64,000 bases of DNA from Paracoccus salipaludis (GTDB taxonomy: Bacteria > Pseudomonadota > Alphaproteobacteria > Rhodobacterales > Rhodobacteraceae): contig NZ_NSJZ01000005.1 of assembly GCF_002287065.1 (NCBI RefSeq), positions 124,001-188,000 of the forward strand, given 5' to 3'. Positions 56,502-64,000 of this stretch are shown in pieces. Below the pieces are notes generated by a model. It was given only the letters and a program-made list of their open reading frames with translations. It searched no databases and was not told the origin of the DNA. The translations under genes and the position numbers were made by a program. Each line of letters opens with the position of its first letter. Position 1 is the stretch's first letter.

Positions 56502-57500
56502 ATGGCCAGGACATCCGAAATCCCGACCTCCGAGCCGGGCTCGGTCCCGACCATGGGCCGGGGCGTGCAGCTTCTGCTGCTGGCCCTCGGCGCGGTGGTG
56601 CTGATCGGGGCGCCCTTCGTGGTCTATCCCGTCTTCGCGATGACCATGCTGTGCTTTGCGCTGTTCGCGGCGGCCTTCAACCTGCTTCTGGGCTACACGG
56701 GCCTGCTGTCCTTCGGCCATGCGGCCTTCTTCGGGGGCGCGGCCTATTTCACGGCCCATGCCGCCAAGGTCTGGGGCTGGAACCCCGAGTTCGCGCTGGC
56801 GCTGGGCATCCTGGGCGCGACGGGGCTGGGGCTGGTGATCGGGGCCATCGCCATCCGCAGGCAGGGCATCTACTTTGCCATGATCACCCTCGCGCTGGCG
56901 CAGATGTTCTATTTCTTCTGCCTGCAGGTGCCCTTCACCCATGGCGAGGACGGCATCCAGGCCGTTCCCCGCGGACTGCTGTTCGGGTTCATCGACCTCA
57001 ACGACACGATGACCATGTACTTCTTCGTGCTGGCGGTCTTCGTGCTGGGGCTGCTGCTGATCTGGCGCTTCGTGAACTCGCCCTTCGGCATGATCCTCAA
57101 GGCCATCCGGGAAAACGAGAACCGCGCCGTCTCGCTGGGCTATGCGACTGCGCAGTACAAGCTGGGAGCCTTCGTGATGTCGGCGGCGCTGGCGGGCATG
57201 GCCGGCGGGCTGAAGGCGCTGGTGATGCAGTTCGCCACCCTGACGGACGTGGACTGGCACATGTCGGGCCAGGTGGTGCTGATGACGCTGATCGGCGGCA
57301 TCGGGACGCTGCTGGGCCCGGTGCTGGGCGCGGGCATCGTGATCGCGCTGCAGAACCTGCTGGCGACCTCGGCCTTCCCGGTCACGATCATCACCGGCCT
57401 GGTCTTCATGGTCTGCGTCATGCTGTTCCGCCGCGGGCTGATCGGGGAACTGGCCCATTCCCGCCTGGGCCGCGCCCTGGGGCTGCGCCCGCCGGGCTGA
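56502..57500 (+). CDS. livM: Branched-chain-type ABC transporter permease LivM
   Basis: 332 residues, about ten membrane helices. Typical LivM segments: AAFNLLLGYTGLLSFGHAAFFGGAAYF, RRQGIYFAMITLALAQMFYF, and FGMILKAIRENENRAVSLGYATAQYKLGAFVMSAALAGMAGGL. One base after livH; last gene of the operon, followed by a hairpin terminator. Confidence 0.94.
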   Translation: MARTSEIPTSEPGSVPTMGRGVQLLLLALGAVVLIGAPFVVYPVFAMTMLCFALFAAAFNLLLGYTGLLSFGHAAFFGGAAYFTAHAAKVWGWNPEFALALGILGATGLGLVIGAIAIRRQGIYFAMITLALAQMFYFFCLQVPFTHGEDGIQAVPRGLLFGFIDLNDTMTMYFFVLAVFVLGLLLIWRFVNSPFGMILKAIRENENRAVSLGYATAQYKLGAFVMSAALAGMAGGLKALVMQFATLTDVDWHMSGQVVLMTLIGGIGTLLGPVLGAGIVIALQNLLATSAFPVTIITGLVFMVCVMLFRRGLIGELAHSRLGRALGLRPPG

Positions 57501-57524
57501 GGCGCTGCCGACCAAAGAAACCAA

Positions 57525-57561
57525 GGCCGCCGCGATCCCTTCGCGGCGGCCGCTTCATTTT
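57525..57561 (+). terminator. Terminator after livM
   Basis: GGCCGCCGCGA-TCCCT-TCGCGGCGGCC, a perfect eleven-base stem, followed by GCTTCATTTTC. It ends the binding-protein/livGFHM transcript, 25 bases after the livM stop. Confidence 0.85.
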
Positions 57562-57693
57562 CGGGCGCGGGCGGGGACCGTTTGCCGGGGCAGAGTCGTT
57601 GACTGACACGTGATCGCGCCCGAGCGCGCGGGACTTCATCGGGCTCTCCGGCAGACGGCCGGGCGGCACGGCATCAGGCAACAGCAGCATCGG

Positions 57694-58017
57694 ATGGCTC
57701 TCGTGAACGACAATGGCGAACAGCGGGGCGGAAACCCCAGCTTGCTCAAGAAGGACATCGACCAGGGGCTGACGGGGGACAAGGTCAGCTATCCCGACCC
57801 CGCGGCCTCGCCCCTGGGCACGGATGACGAGGCGGCGGGCACCCCCAACACGCCCCAGCAGGTGGCCATGGCCCGCAGCATCGAGCGCGAGCAAGGCGCT
57901 CAGGCAGGCCAGCGGGCCCCGGACTTCGGCAACGACAAGCGCGGACCGGGCCGGGCCTCCATCGTGATCATCGCGGGGATCGTGGCGGTAGGCCTTCTGC
58001 TGCTGGTGGCGATGTGA
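57694..58017 (+). CDS. Small tail-anchored protein of unknown function
   Basis: 107 residues, not recognised. The first ~85 are hydrophilic, acidic and rich in Gly, Pro, Asp (LLKKDIDQGLTGDKVSYPDPAASPLGTDDEAAG), with no cysteine; the last ~20 are a membrane helix (ASIVIIAGIVAVGLLLLVAM) that ends the protein, so it would be tail-anchored with a cytosolic head. ATG 57694 is chosen; an earlier in-frame ATG lacks a binding site. Convergent with the molybdopterin oxidoreductase. Confidence 0.65.
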   Translation: MALVNDNGEQRGGNPSLLKKDIDQGLTGDKVSYPDPAASPLGTDDEAAGTPNTPQQVAMARSIEREQGAQAGQRAPDFGNDKRGPGRASIVIIAGIVAVGLLLLVAM

Positions 58018-58023
58018 CGACCC

Positions 58024-58050
58024 GCGCGCCGGGAAAGGTTCCCGGCGCGC
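58024..58050. terminator. Bidirectional hairpin between convergent genes
   Basis: GCGCGCCGGGAA-AGG-TTCCCGGCGCGC, a perfect twelve-base stem between the tail-anchored gene and the molybdopterin oxidoreductase gene. No T-run, but position and strength suit a shared terminator. Confidence 0.7.
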
Positions 58051-58057
58051 CCGGACC

Positions 58058-60349
58058 TCACTGCATGGCCTCAAGCCGGACGGGCACGCCCTTGTAGGCC
58101 GGGGTCTTCGACATCCGGTCGTGCAGGCCCACGGGGATGACCGGGTTCACCTCGGGGTAATAGGCCGCGACGCAGTGGTCTGGCAGGTCATAGGCCGTGA
58201 CCGTCAGCCCCGCGACGCCGCGCGGGTGCCCGTCCTCCTCGGCGCAGACAAGCCGCACCTTCTGCCCTTCGGCCAGTCCGGCCCGCGCGATCTCGGCCGG
58301 GTTCATCAGCACGATCATGCGGTCGCCCGACAGCCCCCGCAGCCGGTCTGAAAAGCCGTAGATCGTGGTGTTGAACTGGTCGTTCGAGCGCAGCGTGACC
58401 AGCGTGTATTCCCCCGGCCCCAGCGGCCGGCTCAGCCCCGAGTTGGACTCGGGCACCGAGAACTCGGCCTTGCCGCTTTCGGTTTCCCACCGGCGCTCGC
58501 GCGCGGCATTGCCCTTGTAGAAGCCGCCCGGCTCGTGCATCCGCCGCTCGTAGCCCAAGAATTTGTCGGGCCACAGCGCCTCGATGCAGGCGCGGACGCG
58601 GGAATAGTCGGCCACCCAGTCGTTCCAGGGAACCTGGGGATTGGGCTCCAGCGTGGCCCTGGCGATCCCCGCCACGATCGCGGGCTCGGACAGCAGCATC
58701 CGCGCGGCGGGTTCGTTCCGGCCCAGCGAGGCGTAGATGTGGGACAGCGAATCCTCGATGGACACCACCTGCGGGCCGGACACCTGCTCGTCCTCCTCGG
58801 ACCGCACCAGACAGGGCAGCAGCCAGGTCTGCCGCCCCGGCAGCAGGTGCGAGCGGTTCAGCTTGGTCGCCACGTTGACGATCAGGTCGAGGCCTTCCCA
58901 TGCCGGCATGACCCGGCCCGAATCCGGGATCGAGATGGCGAAGTTGCCGCCCATCTGCAGGAATCCCCTGACCGAGCCGTCGAGAATGCCCTGTGCCGCC
59001 TCGACGGTGGTGTGGCCCGTCTCGCGCGGGGGCGAGAAGCCGAACATCCGGCCCATTTCGTCCAGGGGCACAAGCTCGGGCTTTTCCGAGATGCCGACCG
59101 TGCGCTGACCCTGCACGTTGGAATGTCCCCGAACGGGCGAGATCCCCGCGCCCAGCCGCCCGATGTTGCCGCGCAGCAGCATCAGGTTGACCAGCATCCC
59201 CAGCGTCTCGCCGCCCCGGACATGCTGGGTCAGGCCCATGCCATACATGGCGATCACGCGCTTGGACCGGGCATAGGCCGTGCCGACCTCGCGCAGGTGG
59301 TCGCGCGACAGGCCCGACAGCGCCTCGATCTCGTCCCAGCCCGTCGCATCCGCATGGGCCTTCAGCGCCTCGAAGCCGGTGGTATGCTCGGTCAGGAAGC
59401 GGTGGTCGAGGATGCCGCCTTCGGCCGTTTCCAGTTCCAGCACCCGCTTGATCAGGCCGAGGATCGCGGCCATGTCGCCGCCCGGCCGCACCTGCAGGTA
59501 AAGCTGTGAGATCTCGGTCGAGCCGCCCAGCATCTGGGTGATCTGCTGGGGATTGCGGAAGCGCAGCAGCCCCGCCTCGCGCACGGGATTGAAGGTGATG
59601 ATCCGGCAGCCGCGCTGGCGGGCCTGCTGCAGCGTGTGCAGGAAGCGCGGGCTGTTCGAGCCGGTGTTCTGGCCGAAGAACAGCATCAGGTCGCAATGGT
59701 CGAAGTCTTCCAGCACGCAGGTGCCGACGGGCGATCCGATGAACTTCTTCAGTGCCACGCTGGTCGTCTCGTGGCACATGTTCGAGGAATCGGGCAGGTT
59801 GTTGTGCCCGTACATCCGCGCGAGAAGCTGCCACATGAACGAGGTTTCAAGGCTCGCGCGGCCCGAGGTGTAGAAGACGACCGACTTCGGGTCCAGGCGG
59901 CGCAGGGCGGCGCCGATGCCCGCAAAGGCCTCGTCCCAGGTGGTTTCCACATAGCGACGCGTCTCGGGATCGAAGCGCAAGGGATGGGTCAGGCGGCCCA
60001 GCGACTCGAGTTCGTGGTCGGACAGCTTGCGCAGGTCCTCGACCGTGCGGCTGGCGAAGACATCGGGGTCGCAGGTGCGCCGGTCCAGGTCCCAGATCGT
60101 GGCCTTGGCGCCGTTCTCGCAGAACTCGGCCAAGTGCGGCTTGGCGGGCTTGGCCCAGGCGCAGGAGGTGCACATGTGGCCGTTGGGCTTGTTCTGGCGC
60201 CGCAGCGTGTCCAGCACGGCGGCGGTCGGCGGCTGGCCCACGATGACCTTGCTGATGCCTTCCAGCGATCCCCAGCCACCGGCGGGACCGCCGTAATGGG
60301 GCGTGTCGGGATCCTGCTGCGTTTCGGGATCGGTTCGCTTCTGGCTCAT
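58058..60349 (-). CDS. FdhF/YdeP-type molybdopterin oxidoreductase
   Basis: 763 residues. The N-terminal iron-sulfur site is formed by C60, C63 and C77 (MCTSCAW, EFCENG). C192 in NMCHETTSVAL stands where formate dehydrogenase H has selenocysteine and is the likely Mo ligand. The rest is the bis-MGD fold (FFGQNTGSNSPRFL, RGHSNVQGQRTVG, NEPAARMLLSE) and the C-terminal molydopterin domain. YdeP-type proteins are linked to acid resistance; true substrate is unknown. No fdhD lies beside it. Transcribed after the Crp-family gene, 86 bases apart. Confidence 0.9.
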   Translation of the reverse strand: MSQKRTDPETQQDPDTPHYGGPAGGWGSLEGISKVIVGQPPTAAVLDTLRRQNKPNGHMCTSCAWAKPAKPHLAEFCENGAKATIWDLDRRTCDPDVFASRTVEDLRKLSDHELESLGRLTHPLRFDPETRRYVETTWDEAFAGIGAALRRLDPKSVVFYTSGRASLETSFMWQLLARMYGHNNLPDSSNMCHETTSVALKKFIGSPVGTCVLEDFDHCDLMLFFGQNTGSNSPRFLHTLQQARQRGCRIITFNPVREAGLLRFRNPQQITQMLGGSTEISQLYLQVRPGGDMAAILGLIKRVLELETAEGGILDHRFLTEHTTGFEALKAHADATGWDEIEALSGLSRDHLREVGTAYARSKRVIAMYGMGLTQHVRGGETLGMLVNLMLLRGNIGRLGAGISPVRGHSNVQGQRTVGISEKPELVPLDEMGRMFGFSPPRETGHTTVEAAQGILDGSVRGFLQMGGNFAISIPDSGRVMPAWEGLDLIVNVATKLNRSHLLPGRQTWLLPCLVRSEEDEQVSGPQVVSIEDSLSHIYASLGRNEPAARMLLSEPAIVAGIARATLEPNPQVPWNDWVADYSRVRACIEALWPDKFLGYERRMHEPGGFYKGNAARERRWETESGKAEFSVPESNSGLSRPLGPGEYTLVTLRSNDQFNTTIYGFSDRLRGLSGDRMIVLMNPAEIARAGLAEGQKVRLVCAEEDGHPRGVAGLTVTAYDLPDHCVAAYYPEVNPVIPVGLHDRMSKTPAYKGVPVRLEAMQ

Positions 60350-60435
60350 GGCGGCCCCCCGGCTACGCAGGCGCGGGCTGTGCCTGCCGGAAGGAAGGCC
60401 CGGGCGATCCCCGGGGTTCCAGAAGATGCCAATTA

Positions 60436-61281
60436 TCAGAGCCGCCTGACCCGCCGGGCCGCCGCCTGCCGGGCCCAGCCCTGCGGGACGGGCGCGGCCT
60501 CGCCCCGCGCGATTTCCGCCAGCCGCTCGCTGATCTCGGGCGGCAGATAAAGGTAGTCCCAGTCGAACTGCGCCTGCCGGAACAGTCCCGCCAGGTCCAT
60601 GACCTCGACCCGGCCGTCCAGGAACAGGCAGACCTGTTCCTGGCGCAGTTCGCCCAGCATGCGGTTGGCATGGACCGGGGTCATGCCGCAGGCCTCGGCC
60701 AGATCGGTCTGACTGATGGGCAGGGGGCAGCCGTTCAGCCCGCAAAGGCCGCGCGCATATTGCCGGACCAGGGCTTCGGCAAACAGGCTGGCGATCCGCG
60801 CCCGGCCCGTCAGCCTTCCGTTGCGAAAGGTCCAGTAGCGTTCGATGGCGGCGTCCAGCAGCGTGACCTGCCACAGCTTGTCGTAAAGGTCGGGCGCATC
60901 CTGCCGCAGGTCCGAGATGGCCGCATGCGGCAAGGCGCAGACCCTGGCAGGAGCCAAGGCCACGATCTCGTGGTCGCTGTGGCCCAGCCGCCAGGTCGGC
61001 AGGTCGATGAAGTCGCCCGGGATCAGCAGCCCCAGCAGTTGCCGCCGCCCCTGGTGGTCGGCGCGATAGCGGCCCGCGAACCCTTCAAGCAGATACGAGC
61101 AGGCGGTCACGGGCACCCCGGCCTGCACCAGCTTGTGCCGGGGCCGGACCGTCGCGGCAGCCCCCTGCAGGGATGTGACCAGATCCGCCTCGGAGCGTGT
61201 GAACAGTTGCGGGTAGGCGCGATGAAGGTCGAGTCCCTGCAATCCCCTCTCCTGCCCGGCAGCGTTTCCTGGTGGCGGCAT
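60436..61281 (-). CDS. Crp/Fnr family transcriptional regulator, non-FNR type
   Basis: 281 residues. Effector domain (about 35-150: VRPRHKLVQAGVPVTACSYLLEGFAGRYR, LLGLLIPGDFIDLPTW) and helix-turn-helix (ISQTDLAEACGMTPVHANRMLGELRQEQV, about 200-230). The recognition helix has V-H-A-N-R instead of E-x-x-S-R, so TTGA boxes are not expected targets. No N-terminal cysteine cluster. The long ~45-residue tail is unusual. Same strand and just upstream of the YdeP-type gene, which it may control. The start is uncertain: ATG 61281 is the only ATG in frame. Confidence 0.85.
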   Translation of the reverse strand: MPPPGNAAGQERGLQGLDLHRAYPQLFTRSEADLVTSLQGAAATVRPRHKLVQAGVPVTACSYLLEGFAGRYRADHQGRRQLLGLLIPGDFIDLPTWRLGHSDHEIVALAPARVCALPHAAISDLRQDAPDLYDKLWQVTLLDAAIERYWTFRNGRLTGRARIASLFAEALVRQYARGLCGLNGCPLPISQTDLAEACGMTPVHANRMLGELRQEQVCLFLDGRVEVMDLAGLFRQAQFDWDYLYLPPEISERLAEIARGEAAPVPQGWARQAAARRVRRL

Positions 61282-61449
61282 GCTTCAGGAAAGAGGTGAA
61301 AATTCCCCCAACTGCCCTCGACTCACCCCTCACTCCCAACGACAGGAAAGGAAATCGGTTCAGCCGGGAAGGCGCGCGTGCCGCAGCGTCACATGGTGGC
61401 CGGGCACCGCCACATCGCGGCAGGCCTGGAAAGCGCGGTGCCGCGCGCG

Positions 61450-62547
61450 TCAGGCCCCCCGGCGGGATGCCGGGATCGCCTGAGCCTTCGGGCTGGCGCA
61501 ATGGGGGCATTCGGCCAGCGGAACACTTCGCAGAAGCAGCATCAGGTCGGCCTGGCGCGAGGTCAGGGTCTTCTGGAAGATGTTGCGAAGATGGAAGTTC
61601 ACGGTCGTCAGATTGATCGACAACTCGTCCGCGATGTCCTTCAGCCGCAGCCCCCTGGCCAGAAGCTCGGCCACCGCGGCCTCGCTGGCCGTCAGCCCGG
61701 CCGCCTGGGCGATAAGCCGGGCGCCCAGCCGCCGTGCCTCCTCGAAGCCGAGGATCAGCGCCATCATCATGGGATCGCCGGGTCTGAGCGGCAGCGAGCC
61801 GAGATCCGACAGGACGACCAGCCTCCAGTTGTCCTGCGGAAGATCCTGGCTGATCACGGCGGCCGAGTGGTGGCAGCCGCCCTGGCGCAGGCTGTCGTAG
61901 GCCGCGCCGATGGACTGCATGTAGTCGGCCTCGCCGATGGCATGGCGCAGCCAGTTGCGGGCCGGGGGCGCAAGGCCCTGCGACAGGCGCCGCGCGGCGC
62001 GGTTCGAAAAGCAGATGCGCCCGCGCATGTCCAGCAGCACCAGCCCGAAGTCCAGCTGGTTGACCGCCCGCACCAGCCCGGCCACGGCATCATCCTGGTG
62101 GGGGTGTCCGTGCACCGAGGCAATCCGCGCCGCCAGCCGAAGCTGGGCGTCGATGGCGGCCACCAGCAGGTCGTAATCCACCGGCTTGACCAGGTAGTCG
62201 TCCGCCCCCGCGCGCTTTCCCGCCAGGATGTCCGAGCGGTCCGCAAATCCCGTCAGAAGGATGAAGGGCACGTCGTTCAGGTCCGGCCGCGTCTGGCGCA
62301 CCCGGCGCAGGAAGGTCATGCCGTCGATGCCCGGCAGGGTGATGTCCGACAGGATCAGGTCGGCGCGAACGCTGTCCAGCCGGATCAGGGCCGCCTCGGC
62401 GCTGGTCTCGGCCAGGACCTCGTATCCTGCCTCGGTCAGCACCGCCGCAAGGTCGTCCAGCAGATCGCCCTCGTCCTCGCAGACAAGGATGATGGCGCGC
62501 TCCTCCTCGTCCGGTTCCTGGGCGGGGGGACGCTCAGGCGTCGCCAC
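61450..62547 (-). CDS. Response regulator with REC, PAS-like and LuxR-type DNA-binding domains
   Basis: 365 residues from GTG 62547, which has AGAGG six bases upstream. REC domain about 17-135 with the phospho-acceptor D68 in LILSDITLPG and K in YLVKPVDYD. A middle segment (FGLVLLDMRGRICFSNRAARRLSQ) looks like a PAS fold. The C-terminus is a LuxR helix-turn-helix (LTASEAAVAELLARGLRLKDIADELSINLTTVNFHLRNIFQKT). It overlaps the kinase stop by 14 bases and is probably its partner. Targets unknown. Confidence 0.88.
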   Translation of the reverse strand: MATPERPPAQEPDEEERAIILVCEDEGDLLDDLAAVLTEAGYEVLAETSAEAALIRLDSVRADLILSDITLPGIDGMTFLRRVRQTRPDLNDVPFILLTGFADRSDILAGKRAGADDYLVKPVDYDLLVAAIDAQLRLAARIASVHGHPHQDDAVAGLVRAVNQLDFGLVLLDMRGRICFSNRAARRLSQGLAPPARNWLRHAIGEADYMQSIGAAYDSLRQGGCHHSAAVISQDLPQDNWRLVVLSDLGSLPLRPGDPMMMALILGFEEARRLGARLIAQAAGLTASEAAVAELLARGLRLKDIADELSINLTTVNFHLRNIFQKTLTSRQADLMLLLRSVPLAECPHCASPKAQAIPASRRGA

Positions 62548-64000
62548 GGCGCACCTCTGCCCGGCGGCCGGGCGTCGCGGAGGGGCCGGGGGCGACGCGC
62601 GCGGCCATGGTCCCCGCACCCGCCGCCGGAAGCATCAGGTCGAAGCGCGAGCCGCTTTGCCCGTCGCTGGTGACACGGATCGTCCCGCCCTGGATCTCGG
62701 CCAGCCTGCGGGCCAGCCACAGCCCCACGCCGCTGCCCGGCTGGCCCGTCGCGCGCGCGCCCCGCCAGAAGCGCTGAAAGATCGCCTCCTGATCGGCCAG
62801 GGGAATCCCCGCGCCGTGGTCGATGACCGAGATGACGGCCATTCCCCGGACCTCGGCCGCGCAAAGTTCGACCGGGTTGCCGGCGGGCGAGTACTTCAGC
62901 GCATTCTCGACAAGATTGGCCAGCGCGTGAAAGGCAAGGACGGGATCGCAGAGGATGCGCATCCCCGCCGGACCCTCGGGCAGGACAAGGCGCTGGCGCC
63001 CGTCCCCCATTCCCTCATGCGCCATGATCATGCCGACCAGATCCTGCAGCGGGACCGGACGGGGGTGAAGCAGGGGCGTCCCGCCCTCGACCGCGCCGGC
63101 CAGCATGGCCTGGTCCATGAACCGCAGCACCTGGCTGACCTGCCGCCTGATCCGCAGCAGGGCCGCGCCGTCCTGCGGCCGCTGGGCAAGGTCGGGACGC
63201 GACAGCATCCGCTGCGCGGCGCTGTCGATCACCGTCAGCGGCGCGCGCATCTGATGCGCGATCACGGCGGCGATGTTGCGCAGATAGGCGGCAGAATCGC
63301 AGGCGCGCTGAAGATCCAGCTGAAGCTTGCGGTCGTCCTGGACGCGCCGCAGCGTCCACAGCAGGCACGAGACCAGCCATGCCAGCCCCAGAAGCCCCGC
63401 CAGCACGGCCGCCGCCCCCAGCACGAGGATGCCGTAAAGCCGCGCCGCCCTTTCGGCCTGCTGGGCCTGGTGGGCGCCCTGGACACGCGCCCCGGCCCGG
63501 CTCAGCGTCCGTTCCAGCTCGGTAAGCCTGGCGGCCAGACCGGCGAGGTCGCCCGGGCTGTAGGCAACAACCGCCGGATCGCGGTCGCGCAGCTGGATCA
63601 GGGCGTTGGCGATTTCGTCGTCCAGGACGGCCGCCGCCGCAGGACGGTCGCGCAGCACGGGTTCGAGCTGGTCCAGGCGGCGCAGCAGCAGGTGGTAAAG
63701 CCGGATGAACTCCTGTCTGGCGGCGGGGTCCCCCGCATGATGCTCGGCGGCCTCGTTCAGCCGCAGGGCCTCGACCGCCGCCTGGGCGTAAAGCCGGGGC
63801 ATGTCGGCCGTCGGGTCCTGCAGCGGGCGCGCCTCCATCCGCCACAATTGCACCGAGGCGAAGACCGTCACCGCCAGCGCCGCCGCGATCAGCAGAAGCG
63901 GCAGCACAAGGCCGGGGTAGGACGCCAGCGCCTGGACGGGCAGATGGCCCCGGACCTCTGCCGGCTCGTCATCCGGCGCCGCAGCCGATGTCCCGTCGAT
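62534..64000 (-). CDS. Sensor histidine kinase (cut by window edge)
   Basis: The frame is open from the stop at 62534 to the last base of the window, so the true start lies outside. Within the window: a first membrane helix (LPLLLIAAALAVTVFASVQLW), a ~130-residue periplasmic-looking helical region, a second helix (LYGILVLGAAAVLAGLLGLAWLVSCLLW), then the H box AHQMRAPLTVID, N box ALANLVENALKYS, G1 VIDHGAGIP, F box FQRFWRG and G2 GSGVGLWLARRL. A GTG at 63907 could start a shorter form but would lie just before the helix, with no binding site. Signal sensed is unknown. Confidence 0.88.
   Translation of the reverse strand: MDGTSAAAPDDEPAEVRGHLPVQALASYPGLVLPLLLIAAALAVTVFASVQLWRMEARPLQDPTADMPRLYAQAAVEALRLNEAAEHHAGDPAARQEFIRLYHLLLRRLDQLEPVLRDRPAAAAVLDDEIANALIQLRDRDPAVVAYSPGDLAGLAARLTELERTLSRAGARVQGAHQAQQAERAARLYGILVLGAAAVLAGLLGLAWLVSCLLWTLRRVQDDRKLQLDLQRACDSAAYLRNIAAVIAHQMRAPLTVIDSAAQRMLSRPDLAQRPQDGAALLRIRRQVSQVLRFMDQAMLAGAVEGGTPLLHPRPVPLQDLVGMIMAHEGMGDGRQRLVLPEGPAGMRILCDPVLAFHALANLVENALKYSPAGNPVELCAAEVRGMAVISVIDHGAGIPLADQEAIFQRFWRGARATGQPGSGVGLWLARRLAEIQGGTIRVTSDGQSGSRFDLMLPAAGAGTMAARVAPGPSATPGRRAEVRRGDA

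Noticed and set aside
58058..60349. Possible selenocysteine codon in the YdeP-type oxidoreductase
   Set aside because: The position equivalent to Sec is a normal cysteine codon (C192), and no in-frame TGA occurs before the stop.
60436..61281. Crp-family gene as a second NNR/FixK-type regulator of denitrification
   Set aside because: Its recognition helix lacks E-x-x-S-R and there is no FNR-type box near its neighbours, so a TTGA target is unlikely.

Overview
The window looks like a chromosomal segment of a denitrifying alphaproteobacterium of the Rhodobacterales, most likely Paracoccus or a close relative. The evidence is very high GC with strong GC bias at third codon positions, a complete cytochrome cd1 (nirS-type) nitrite reductase cluster next to norCBQDEF with an nnr-type regulator, the divergent nirI/nirS arrangement known from Paracoccus, and typical alphaproteobacterial genes (COQ9, a DUF1013/TrcR-type regulator, fused TRAP permease). 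I saw no rRNA, tRNA, insertion sequence, prophage or CRISPR array, and no gene-free stretch longer than 300 bases.

Layout. 1-11.7 kb is housekeeping: malic enzyme (cut by the window edge), an exported hydratase-like protein, mutS, a DUF1013 regulator, RNase T2, a COQ9/quinone-oxidoreductase/unknown operon, rpsU, an OsmC protein, an HPP-CBS membrane protein, an Lrp-type regulator, mscL and a GST. 11.8-32 kb is the denitrification island: nnr (+); norCBQDEF (-, read from 17987 down to 12476); nirI-nnrS-nirX (-, 22415 to 18098); and the divergent nirS-E-C-F-DL-G-H-J-N operon (+) ending in a small membrane protein. NNR-type boxes lie upstream of norC and between nirI and nirS. NirS reduces nitrite to NO, NorCB reduces NO to N2O, NirE/DL/G/H/J/F/N make heme d1, NirX probably flavinylates NirI, and NirI supports nirS expression or NirS activity.

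32-41.8 kb is a catabolic locus: an aldehyde dehydrogenase divergent from an operon of fused TRAP permease, TRAP binding protein, IclR regulator, SCP2-type thiolase, acyl-CoA ligase, a tandem-PPC (DUF296) protein and an SDR. The order suggests uptake, CoA activation and side-chain shortening of an unknown carboxylic acid. 41.8-47 kb is a dipeptide/oligopeptide ABC transporter (dppABCDF, -).

47.2-57.5 kb holds a histidine phosphatase coupled to a NAD(P)HX dehydratase, an aldehyde dehydrogenase, a peptidoglycan-binding protein, and a branched-chain-type ABC transporter with two paralogous binding proteins and one livGFHM set. 57.7-64 kb holds a tail-anchored unknown, a YdeP-type molybdopterin oxidoreductase with an upstream Crp-family regulator, and a response regulator/histidine kinase pair whose kinase runs off the window. 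The most unusual signals are an extra stretch of about 84 residues at the mature N-terminus of NirS, a repeat-like element sitting in the nirJ/nirN junction, and the PPC-containing catabolic locus.
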